NCBI GenBank assembly: GCA_025331435.1
Contig: JAIWNI010000044.1
Location: 124,001 to 188,000, forward strand
DNA length: 64,000 nucleotides
Reading direction: 5' to 3'
Source: Choanephora cucurbitarum
Lineage: Eukaryota; Mucoromycota; Mucoromycetes; Mucorales; Choanephoraceae
Part shown: positions 12,336 to 21,562 of the stretch, in pieces
Layout: every line of letters starts with the position of its first letter
How positions within the stretch are numbered: position 1 is the first letter of the stretch
Program-made: the position numbers and the translations under genes
Notes under the pieces: generated by a model
The model's input: the letters and a program-made list of their open reading frames with translations, nothing else
The model's database searches: none
Told to the model about the DNA's origin: nothing

Positions 12336-12697
12336 TGTGGGACAGTCAAAGTGAAGTGAGAAAGAACGAGAGGAAAATGGCGATAAGTGAGAGAGAAGAA
12401 AAAAAAAAGAGAGAAATAAAGGAGACAAAGCATAAAACCTTCAAAGAAAAAAAAATAGTAATTTATGGTATGAGTCAATTTTAAACAACAGACATTATGT
12501 GACCGCCTGGCTTCTAGGTTTCCATGTTTCAGGGGCAAGGTGACACCGAACAATTTACTATATTTCGAAACTTAATTAATTTCAAAAGGAGTTCATTTTG
12601 TGTTGCATTGTCATGCCAGGAACGGTAGTGGTTTTCTTGGTAAAAAAAAAGGCAGAGTCGAAAAGAAGATTGAAGCGCACGGATATTCTTATGCTTA
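12336..12697. other. Upstream region of the Arf exchange factor
   Basis: No gene is evident. The stretch has pyrimidine/purine tracts near the Arf-exchange-factor start and ends at the TA target site of the adjacent Tc1/mariner element. Confidence 0.4.
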
Positions 12698-12699
12698 TA

Positions 12700-14116
12700 C
12701 AGTCTTTCTATTTCAATTTGCCGCATTTTGAAAAATCACTTGTCGCGTTTCATTTAGACTTATCACTTTATTATTTTAGTACTAATGAGTAATTTTCACA
12801 AAATAATGTTTGAAGACGATCAAGGCGGATTGATTGATGAAGAAGGCGCCGAGTTGATGGAGGTAGATGAGGTTGACATCCAGGTCATGAAGTTAGTCTC
12901 AATGGAGGTCTGTTTGCACCAGTAGCCAGAAAGTACAATACTAACGAGCGCACCGGTCAGCGGTGGTGGAACCAGTACAAAAACGATCCGGATTCATTCT
13001 TTGTTCTAAAGACCAGAGGTGATCGCAAGAAGCTTGGCAAAGAGCACTCTGATTTTTTGATAGATTTGGTAGACGAAAATTCTTCTATTAATGTTGAGCA
13101 TGCACTTGAACAGCTCACTTCTAAGTTTGATGGATTAGAAACTGGAAAGTCAGCAGTTCATAACTTTATTACCAAAGACATGGGATTTGCGTTCAAAAGA
13201 GCTGCTCTCCATAGCCTTAAAAAATGATGAGGGCAATATTGAGGCCCGATATGAATGGGTTAAACGAGTTGCTGAGACAGACATGAGTTTTCTTAGAAGC
13301 TGTTTATTTATTGATGAATCAGGACTTCATATAAATATGAATCGTAGTGGCACATGGGCACCAAAGGGCGAGACACCCATCGTAAAGGCCAAAAACACTA
13401 GGGCAGTCTCTCATACGTTTTGGGTGCTATTTCAACATATGCAGTCGTGAATGCTAGCATTAGAACTCCTGACACATTCACAAAGAAGCTTGTCCCGATA
13501 GAGGTTGTCAAAAAGAGAAAGCTTGATCAAGAAAAAGCTCAGAAGCCGAAAACAAAGGGAACTACTACGGATCGTTATGTGTCTTTTTTGAGCGATACTC
13601 TTGACATTTTGGATGTATATGAGTATACTCAGGACTCGTATATCATCATGGACAATGCGCCAATTCACAAACGAGCTAGCATTCAAGAAATGATCGTAAA
13701 TCGAGGATACAAATGTGTATATTTGCCACCTTACTCTCCCGAATTAAATCCAATAGAGCAATTCTGGTCAGTTGTTAATAGCAAGCTTAAGGGATGTCAG
13801 ATCTTAGAAGAAGAGACATTACAAGACCGTATCACTGAAGCATGTAGTCAAGTTTCTCAAAGCCATCTTTATGGTTTTGCTAAACGCTTCCATCAGCGCT
13901 TGCAAGATTGTTTGGACAAAAAGCCTATTTAATCTCTTTATGTTGTTTATCAAATGCCAGTGACTCTCATACAGTTTATTTGGTTCTGTAAGAAATGTAC
14001 AAGCGAAAGCTTTGATGGTTTGCACTAAGGCGACAAGTCAAAATGAAATGCGACAAGTGTTTATAAATTGCGACAAGTGATTTTTTTAATTGCGACAAAT
14101 TGAAATGGAAAGACTG
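12700..14116 (+). mobile_element. Tc1/mariner-type transposon copy, TA target duplication
   Basis: The element begins CAGTCTTTCTATTTCAATTT at 12700 and its right end is the imperfect inverted copy ending at 14116. Both ends are flanked by TA (12698-12699 and 14117-14118), the target duplication of this superfamily. The inverted repeats extend about 70-90 bp and contain repeated CACTTGTCGC units: two in the left arm (one degenerate) and three or four in the right arm. The interior carries one decayed transposase gene on the plus strand. Total length about 1.4 kb is typical. Confidence 0.85.
12785..13932 (+). pseudogene. Tc1/mariner (IS630-like) DDE transposase, frameshifted
   Basis: The coding region can be followed in three frames. 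An N-terminal helix-turn-helix part follows the ATG at 12785 (acidic MFEDDQGG region, then RKYNTNERTGQRWWNQY near 12930). The DDE domain starts with FIDESGLHIN near 13310. The second Asp is in IIMDNAPIHK near 13645, and the third acid is in PPYSPELNPIEQFW near 13725-13770. Frame breaks fall near 12890, in the A run near 13220, and in the TTTTGGG run near 13425. The catalytic triad is still encoded, but three frameshifts make the copy non-autonomous. Insertion of a short intron is an unlikely alternative because no GT-AG pair fits the breaks. Confidence 0.82.
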
Positions 14117-14118
14117 TA

Positions 14119-14975
14119 AAAAAGAACAAAATCTATCGACCATTAATTGCATGATCACAAGACACTGCCTGCTTCACTCTTTTTGGATTCTACATCTGGA
14201 TCATTACCTCTGGTTATCCGCCATCCAGGAACAAATTCACTCCATTTTTATCTCCTTTTCAGGCTTTACCGTGAAGTGGTAGCAGAGGTCTCTATACACT
14301 TTCTTCTCATAGTAAACACATGGATTCACTCTCACCCTTCGGCTTCCTCCTACCAGCCAACCTCAGATGCTCTCCGTGACCAAGTAACTACAAACCATTT
14401 GTGGAACAACTTCACAACCAAAGCCTATAGATTACACAATTATACTGCTGCTACTGATCGCCGAGCTCAAATACCCTCTAGTGCTTTTAAAATTTTGGAA
14501 TCTCAGGATTTATCTCCCAGTTCGGACACTTGATTGTCGAACGTTTCGCCGCATTCTCCTCCCAGCTCAATGGCTGCATGAGATAGGTGTCCGTGATTCA
14601 TCCCTCTGTAGCTTACGCCGTCAAGAAGAGACACATAATCATTTTCTCGCTGAGTGCCCAGTCCGTTGGAGTATATGGATAGAAATTCTTGTTGCTTACT
14701 TTCCAGATCATCACTTCATTCCGACCGAAGTAGTCGATATTTTGAACCTCAGAGCTATACCTCCATCGCTTGCCTCTTCTACCAATGCTCTTTTGACTGT
14801 GGTATTTACGACTCACTGGGTAATTTGGGTAGGATATTGTCGCCTACATTTCGATGCAGTACCTATGGTGCCTGAAGCTCTTCTAAACCGTGCAATATTC
14901 CTCATAGCTCGCTCTGCCATCAATACCACTCATAATCTTCACACACCTTATCCTTTTCTTTCCTTGTCTTCTTAA
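14119..14975 (+). pseudogene. 5'-truncated non-LTR retrotransposon, C-terminal zinc-binding end
   Basis: Two overlapping frames (about 14147-14533 and 14481-14975) together read as the C-terminal end of a LINE-type polyprotein. The key sign is a zinc-binding motif near 14600-14660: Cys-x2-Leu-Arg...His-Asn-His-Phe-Leu-Ala-Glu-Cys-Pro (C...H-x4-C type, as after reverse transcriptase domains). A frameshift lies near 14490-14530. No reverse transcriptase catalytic motif is present, so the copy is 5'-truncated. It begins just right of the Tc1/mariner target site. Confidence 0.62.
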
Positions 14976-15619
14976 ATTAGACGAGCATATTACAAACCGC
15001 ACCTCCATTGCGGTAATAAATTTAGCACCTCCGCTTCGCTCTAGTTAATTTTATTGACCTCCATTATGGCGCAGTACGCTACGCTTTGTAAGATGTTCGT
15101 GCCGCCACAGGCCAACTAATCCGATGAGAAGTTCAAAGTGGGAGCCCCACCCATATTTTTTTAGACCTTCGCTATAGTATAAAATAGCCCCTTCGTTGCG
15201 CTTCGTGTATTTTAAACCGTCGCTTCGGTAAAAAAAACATGTGTCCCGGGGCAGTGAGAAAGAATCAAGCTAACTATTTGATGATGAAAATAAGCCTGTT
15301 GTTATAAGTTTTTAACACCTTTGGATTTGGACGCAAAACAGCATCAAAATTTATTATCAAATGAAATGTTGGTCAAAGATAACATAAAAAAAATCCAAAG
15401 GGTCTATTGTGCATAGAAAATGGTAGTGCATTGCATAGGGCATATCGTAGAACGCCGGGAAAGGATTAAAATATTGTAGCAGGCAAAGAAAAAGTTAATG
15501 TTATATGGGGCACAAAGGAGATCTTAGGTAATGTAGAGTAGAAAGAGAGAACAATTGTAACAATCTTAATTGTGAAATATCTCGGTATAAAGAGTTCAAT
15601 ATATATTTCCCTCTTCATA
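14976..15619. other. Retrotransposon tail and unassigned DNA with short GC hairpins
   Basis: After the LINE-like frame comes sequence with several small hairpins: ACCGCA paired with TGCGGT at 14996-15014, and ACCG paired with CGGT near 15214-15230. Repeated CTTCGCT-type words also occur. This may be the retrotransposon 3' end or remnants of Helitron termini. No gene was recognised in the remainder. Confidence 0.35.
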
Positions 15620-15880
15620 CAGTAAAGTAGATTTGGGTACGATAATCAGTATTTTGATGTCTTCTGGTCTTTTTACTCGAGAGTGGGAGCAATAAGTAGT
15701 TGTCTATGTGCGAAGACTCGGTCAGGCAAACAATAACCTGATGGATTCAGAGTTCAGTCCTTCGACTTATTGATAGTCATGGCAAAAGCAAAACCGATAG
15801 GAAACTGACGCTGAGCAAATTCAACATTGATTTGCTCAATGGTGGTGTTGATGTTGATTTGAGGAATTTAAAGAACGCTA
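15620..15880 (-). pseudogene. Helitron-type PIF1 helicase C-terminal relic
   Basis: Read on the minus strand, 15870 to 15765 encodes EFAQRQFPIGFAFAMTINKS, the conserved block before the last helicase motifs of Helitron PIF1-like helicases. It continues to about 15630 with a degraded form of the motif-VI region (FAHRQLLIAPTL in place of the usual FxHGQLYVALSR). Stops and small indels interrupt it. It is a second, older helicase copy, distinct from the one at 17377-18110. Confidence 0.68.
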
Positions 15881-16505
15881 CTTTATGAGGATCTGCTACA
15901 GCTTCAGCTTTGATTAAATGAAGCATGAAGGCGCTACAAATTGATCAAGTGCTGTTGTATGTTATTTGACAGTTGACTGTTATTTAATATCATCCTTTTT
16001 GTACCCTGTAACTGTTTCTTGCGATCTGTAATTTCTATTATTCTTGTGTTATGATAAAGTGATAGTAAAGAAGCCAGGTGCCTGAAGTTCTTCACTTGCA
16101 AAGTGTAAAATAAGAGAGATAGAAAGAAAGTGCTTTATTATGTTTAGGAACTGAGGAATTCATGCAAGTTTCTATATCTAAAGGTGACTGTTTTTTAGCT
16201 CTTCATTTTAAGCTGGTGGTGACTGTTTTTTAGCAGTGTATGATTTTAATATATTAAAGGATCAAAGGATATATTAAAGGATTGCTGTCTTAGATTTTAG
16301 CTTCTAATACATCCACGCCCCACCTCTCAGCGATGTGTGGCTATTTGTTAATTTTAAAATAAATTAATTTTGCAAAGAGAAAAAGGGATTATTTTGTGAG
16401 GTCAAATTAATTAGCGGAGGAAGAATTTTACTCCCCTGCTCGTCATCAACTTGCTGTTGCTGTTGCTTCTACACGATTTTCATATTATTGTAATAACAGT
16501 TTTTT
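15881..16505. other. Unassigned AT-rich DNA
   Basis: No coding signal is visible. Short direct repeats occur: GGTGACTGTTTTTTAGC appears twice (about 16184 and 16214), and ATATTAAAGGAT appears twice near 16250-16280. These look like repeat debris. Confidence 0.35.
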
Positions 16506-16507
16506 CA

Positions 16508-16790
16508 TCTTTTTTTCTCAGTAAGCAATGCATGTATGATTGCATCCGACCTTGAGGCTTTCAATACCTCTGCCTCTTGCTTACCCGATCGGCACTCTGG
16601 TTGCATCCGACCTTGAGGCTTCCAGTGCCGTTCACTTAGTCTAGCTGTTTTCTATCTTTTTTTTTCTCAGTAAGCAATGCATGTATGATTGCATCCGACC
16701 TTGAGGCTTTCAATACCTCTGCCTCTTGCTTACCCGATCGGCACTCTGGTTGCATCCGACCTTGAGGCTTCTAGGGCCGTTTACTTTGCA
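16508..16790 (+). repeat. 149-bp tandem duplication with modular stem-loops
   Basis: A unit of about 149 bp occurs twice in tandem (about 16508-16656 and 16657-16790), with few differences. Each unit holds two copies of TGCATCCGACCTTGAGGCTT, so the motif occurs four times. In each unit, copy A lies between GTAAGCAA (16521-16528) and its complement TTGCTTAC (16577-16584). Copy B lies between CGGCACTCTGG (16590-16600) and CCAGTGCCG (16622-16630). The same core is thus framed by two different complementary stems. A 65-codon open frame across the second copy looks like chance. Function unknown: a structured RNA, a transposon subterminal repeat or a protein-binding array are all possible. Confidence 0.8.
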
Positions 16791-17230
16791 TCTTGTGTCT
16801 GCACAAGTACTTTATTATACAAAAATTTGGTCTCCTTCAACCATTTGAAATTGATAAACTTCTATGCAAGCACACTTGGATTGTAAATCAGCCCGATATG
16901 ACTAAATGTATACCTTTAGCCTCATGCTATCTTAGCGACTGCCACACGGAAAGGGACGCTTCACTTCGAGACAACTACAGCAAACTTTAATCTTTTATAC
17001 ATGAATGTTAAATTTTTTCAGGCAACTTTATTATGTAAGAGTATGTATACCATAAACATATCTTCAAAGAATCGTGGGCCATAAACATTTGCGAATATTT
17101 TTATTAATTATAGTTTACTTTTATTTTTACTGTATCAAGAGGAAGGGAGTTTGATAAGTGCTTTGGTATTCTATATAGTACTATTAGATTTAAGTGTATA
17201 AAAATATCAGCTTGTTTCAGTATTACTACA
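16791..17230. other. Unassigned DNA left of the Helitron
   Basis: No gene is recognised in this stretch. It ends at the T that would border the proposed Helitron 3' terminus. Confidence 0.35.
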
Positions 17231-17376
17231 CTAGCCGACCTACTCGCTACGCTCGCTTTACGGCCGTCGTCGCCTGCGGTCTTGATCCTGGCAACCCCCA
17301 CACACCCACACACCCACATCCATTAATCGACCCCTATAACTGAGTTCATTTAAAGTCTAAAATTGGTACGATTTAT

Positions 17377-18110
17377 TTAATTCAAAAGTAATTCAGGATA
17401 AATGATGTTTTCTATTTTACTATGGCTAGTGTTATTAGAATTTGGTCGATGAAGAATATGAATTCCCTTTAGGTTAGTTGATCTTGATAGAGCAACATAT
17501 AGTTGTCCATAAGTAAACGTAGGGTTACGCAGATCAATTCCAACATTTTCTAATGATTGGCCTTGCGACTTGTTAATAGTCATTGCAAAACTTAGCTTGA
17601 CAGGGAATTGCTTTCGTGTAAGGATGAAGGGATATTCATTTTCCAAGGTAGAGAGTTGAATTCGAGGAATAACTTCTGTTTGTTCGTTTTCTGAGCCATC
17701 TTCATGCAATATAGAGACTATTAATGTATATGAAAGGATATTTTTTTACAATAAGCCTTGTACCGTTGCATAAACTTTTTTGAGGATTTAGGTTCCTCAA
17801 CAACATAACAATACATCCTTTTTTTAAAGTAAGCTTTGCAGGTGGAAAGTTTGGAGGGCTGAGTGTTTGAAGGTATTCCGGAGCTAGGCGGTGTACTTCA
17901 TCATTTTCTTGTTCTGATGTATCAGCAGTATCAGCAGAGAGCAAGGTTATTGAATCCCCAGGCATGAGGTCCAACACCATTTCGTTTAAGCTGTCAACAA
18001 CTGAGTTTTGTGTAGTCAATATAGCCGATTTAAAAAAAGAAATGGGGATTTTCTAATGATCGATCGAGATCTTGTTTAGGATATATAGTAGGTATCTTCT
18101 CCTCTTCACT
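17377..18110 (-). pseudogene. C-terminal part of the Helitron Rep-helicase
   Basis: This is the downstream half of the helicase, split from its N-terminal part by nested insertions. Visible blocks are KSAILTTQNSVVDSLNEM (near 18010), KLTLKKGCIVMLLRNLNP with LCNGTRLIV (near 17760-17850), FPVKLSFAMTINKSQGQSL (near 17540-17610) and FTYGQLYVALSRSTNLKG (near 17450-17520). These are the last PIF1-type helicase motifs. There is a one-base frame break in a T run near 18030 and another near 17710-17750, so the piece is decayed as well as detached. Confidence 0.85.
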
Positions 18111-18166
18111 GTGAGTCACGACATGTGTCACCACTGTAAATGTGACTCAGGCAACATACCAATTTC

Positions 18167-21100
18167 TAGTGTTCCAAATAAAATAGTAGGGGTTTAAATT
18201 ACTTGGAAATATTTCAAGTAAATACGAAAATTATTTACTTTGAAAAAATTCAAATAATTATTTTATTTGATTTTTTCATTTTCAAATGAATTAGCGATTT
18301 ACTTGAAAATATTTTGAAATCATTACGTCAGTTACGTCATGTAGGAATATTTGCATGAATTTTGCTCGCTGTCAATTTCTTTATCATCATACGTAGATCA
18401 CTTTATATTATACTTCTCTAGCATTACGTACAAGCGCACAAAAGCATTACGCAGGATCATCTTTAGCTGTTACGTAGAAGCATTTTAAAGCATTACGTAG
18501 AGGCATTCAAAAGTAGTATATATAGTAGATCACAATAAACAATAAATGTCCTTATAACTTTTTTACTCGTTATTTTCCCCTGAATATCTCTCCTGAATCA
18601 AATATCTTCAACATGTCTTTCAACAACTTGTCCAACCAACAATTCACTTCTGAAGAATATGAAGATGCCCGCTCAATGGCTACTGTTAACGATGAGTTCT
18701 CTGTGGATGCTTCCGAGGAATCTCAAGAGCAACCTGCTCCCAAGCGTAGAAGATGTTGGGCATTAGTACACAACTATGCCACCGAGAACCCTGTCAATAC
18801 CTTCACTTGTAACCAAGGAAGCTGCAAGGCTGTCTTCACCGGTGGTATTACTTCCAATTTGTTGTCCCATTTGAAAAAGAAGCATCAAATCGATCAAAGA
18901 AAGGGTAAATAGTTTGAGAATTGAAGTCTTTTATAAGTACAAACTAACACATAAATAATAACATAGCCGAAGAAGAACATGGAAGAAAGAATGTTGTCAC
19001 CAAGCAATCGTTCAGAGAAACTCTTGTTCGCTTTCTTTTGACCAACCAACTCTCCCTTAACTTGGTCAACAGTGAATCATTCAAAACTCTTTGCACTGAC
19101 ATTCGAAATGCTCCCAACAGCGAAACAGTTCAACTGCCTAGCGACACAACTGTTGTCAATGAAATCAAGTCAATGTATCAACAAATGAGGCCAAAGATCT
19201 CCGAGCTTTTGCTCAAACAAAGAAGAATCTCCTTCACCGTTGACTGCTGGACTAGCATGATAGCTACTGGTACTGGTGACTACATGGCCATCTTAGCCCA
19301 CTTTATTGATGAAGACTGGACGATGAAGCAAGTACTTGTTGGCTTTGAGCCATTAGCAGAAAGACATACAGGTAAGAACGTACTCTATTGCATAATGATT
19401 TAAAATCTAACGACGTCTTATAATTTTAAAATTCAGGAGAATACCTTGGTGACGTTTTCATCAAAACACTCAAAGACTTTGACATCCAAAACAAGCTTCT
19501 CTGTATTACTTCTGACAATGCTTCAAACATGCAAACCATGGCCCAGCATATTGAATACGCACTTTCAGCTGAATCAGGCTTCAGCAAAGATCAAAACTGG
19601 TTGCCCTGTTTTGCTCATGTGCTCAACCTTGTGGCAAGATGTATCTTGGACAATGGACTACAGTACGATGCACCAGAAAACAACAATGACCTAGAATATG
19701 AGGAACGTGCTGCTTTTGAACCCAATGATACCAACAATATATTGAGCAAATTGCGCAAAGGTATCACCAAGATCAGGTCAGTTAACTTACTACTTTCTTA
19801 GCATTAAATCGACTAAATTTGTTTTGTCTAGAATTTCTTCCAATTTGGCCAGAAGCTATAACGATGTTTGTCGCAGGGTTGATTTACCCACCGTAAAGCT
19901 AGCCCTGGATTGCAAGACTCGATGGAATTCCACTTACAACATGTTGGAGGTAGCTCTTGGGCAATTGGTTGCCTACAACCGCGTGTTCAAAGATTTGGAT
20001 GCAAGAGACAAGGACCGTTGTCTGGAGATTAACAGCCATGAGGAAGAATCTCTTAGAAGATTACGGGATGTACTAAAGCCATTGAACGATGCTACAAAAT
20101 GGGCCTCTGCTTCAAAGTAAGATGATTGTATAAGTTCTTGTTGTCATTATACTAAGTGTGTTACTTTTGTCACAGATATCCTACTATTGGTCGCACCTGT
20201 CTCTATTACGATTATGTCTTTTGTGCTCTTGAAGAGGCCATGATCAAAGCCAAGTTTGGTTGTTTAGACGATGAACGAAAAAAGGTGTGCCTAGACGAAA
20301 TCCTATCCGAAAGAGAAAGCATAATCAAGTCAAAACCATCTGGCCTGGACGAACTTGTCTTGAAGGGATGTCTGGTGGGATATGAAAAGTTGATACGCTA
20401 CTTCTCCAAAACCGAAGTTTGTAGCGCTTATGCTATTGGTACTGCAATGGATCCTCGTCTGAAGCTAGGCTTGTGGGAGAAAGACCACTGGAAACAGTAT
20501 GGCTACTCTGCTTCAATCAACGTCAGGGCAAAATGGGTAGACGAATACCAACATGTTGAAGGTACTTCTGGCTCTCTTGCTCTGGATGATGATAACGATG
20601 ATGACGATGAAATGGCCGGCTTGTACGCCAAGTTCTCAGCAGATGAACAAGTCTCTCGGGTAGGCAATGCTCCTGGCGATCTTCTGGATGACTACTTGAA
20701 GACACAGCACAAGAAGATCAGCAGTGCCGATGAGGTAAAGGAGGTGGCGTTCTGGAGGGCACATAGCGAACAGGGCAGCAAGTATTATCCGTTGAGCCTG
20801 ATGGCAAGAGACTACTTGGCTGTCCCAACAACAAGCGTGAGTGTTGAGAGGGTGTTCAGCACTGCTGATCAGCTGATCACCAAGAGAAGAAATAGGCTTC
20901 TTCCTGAGAACGTTAGAAGAATGATGCTTTTGAAGAATTGGATGGAGCATCTTAAACAATAGTTTGTAACAAATTTCTTTTTTTTTTTATATTATATATT
21001 TACTACAAAACAAAGTCTTCTTAGACCTAATAAACACAGTTTGTCAAAAAGAAATCTTCTATAAAAAGAGTAATTATGTATGAAAGCAAGTTAATAAGAT

Positions 21101-21346
21101 GGAATGGAAAGCTTTCATTGGTTGAATGGAACGGATAAATTTTATTGCGAATTTGACAAGTACTTGGAAATAAATAAAATAAATAGTCATTCATTTGAAA
21201 ATATTCAAATCAACTGAATTATTTATTTTAACTGAATTCAAATAAATAATCTACTCATTTTATTTTAAAGCAAGTGAGTTGTATTTGAAAAAAAAATTAT
21301 TTAAAAATCAGAAAAATCAATTGGAAGTATTTTTTTTGGAACACTA
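18167..21346 (+). mobile_element. hAT transposon with 8-bp target duplication
   Basis: The left end is TAGTGTTCCAAATAAAATA at 18167 and the right end is its complement with one mismatch, finishing at 21346. Flanking both ends is the perfect 8-bp direct repeat CCAATTTC (18159-18166 and 21347-21354), the target duplication size of hAT elements. Subterminal regions on both sides are rich in ACTTGAAAATATTT-like words. One five-exon transposase gene fills the interior. Intact ends, a perfect duplication and an open gene suggest a recent insertion. Confidence 0.95.
18613..20962 (+). CDS. hAT transposase (BED finger, DDE, hATC dimerisation)
   Basis: This enzyme cuts and pastes the surrounding element. 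Exons are about 18613-18905, 18966-19371, 19437-19775, 19851-20115 and 20176-20962; all joins are GT-AG and keep the frame. A BED-like zinc finger near 18760-18885 shows FTCNQGSCKAVF and then LLSHLKKKH. The RNase-H-like catalytic core includes FTVDCWTS (first Asp, near 19245), CITSDNASNM (second Asp, near 19505) and the CFAHVLNLV block. The C-terminal hATC domain has YYPLSLMARDYLAVPTTSVS and ERVFSTADQLIT (near 20780-20880). I see no stop or frameshift, so the gene may be functional. An Asp-rich run (DDDNDDDDE) sits before the hATC domain. Confidence 0.93.
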
Positions 21347-21562
21347 CCAATTTCCGGTACATTTTTTGAAATAAACTCAGCTGTTCGGTAAAGTATTCTG
21401 ACAGCCCTTAATGCATAATTATTACTCATGAAGAGCAATGATTGTATACTCTCTGAGATCAGCTTTGCCTCTCGCTATATAAAGAGATTCGTCCAATAAA
21501 ACGCACTTTTCTTCAATATATTTGTATTTCTCTCAGTTGAAAATATCTCATTGAAAAATAAC

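Noticed and set aside
13200..13450. Introns instead of frameshifts in the first Tc1/mariner transposase
   Set aside because: The breaks sit in homopolymer runs and no GT-AG pair bridges them without losing conserved sequence.
16689..16990. Two short overlapping frames across the 149-bp tandem repeat
   Set aside because: The repeat structure explains the frame; the encoded peptides have no motif.
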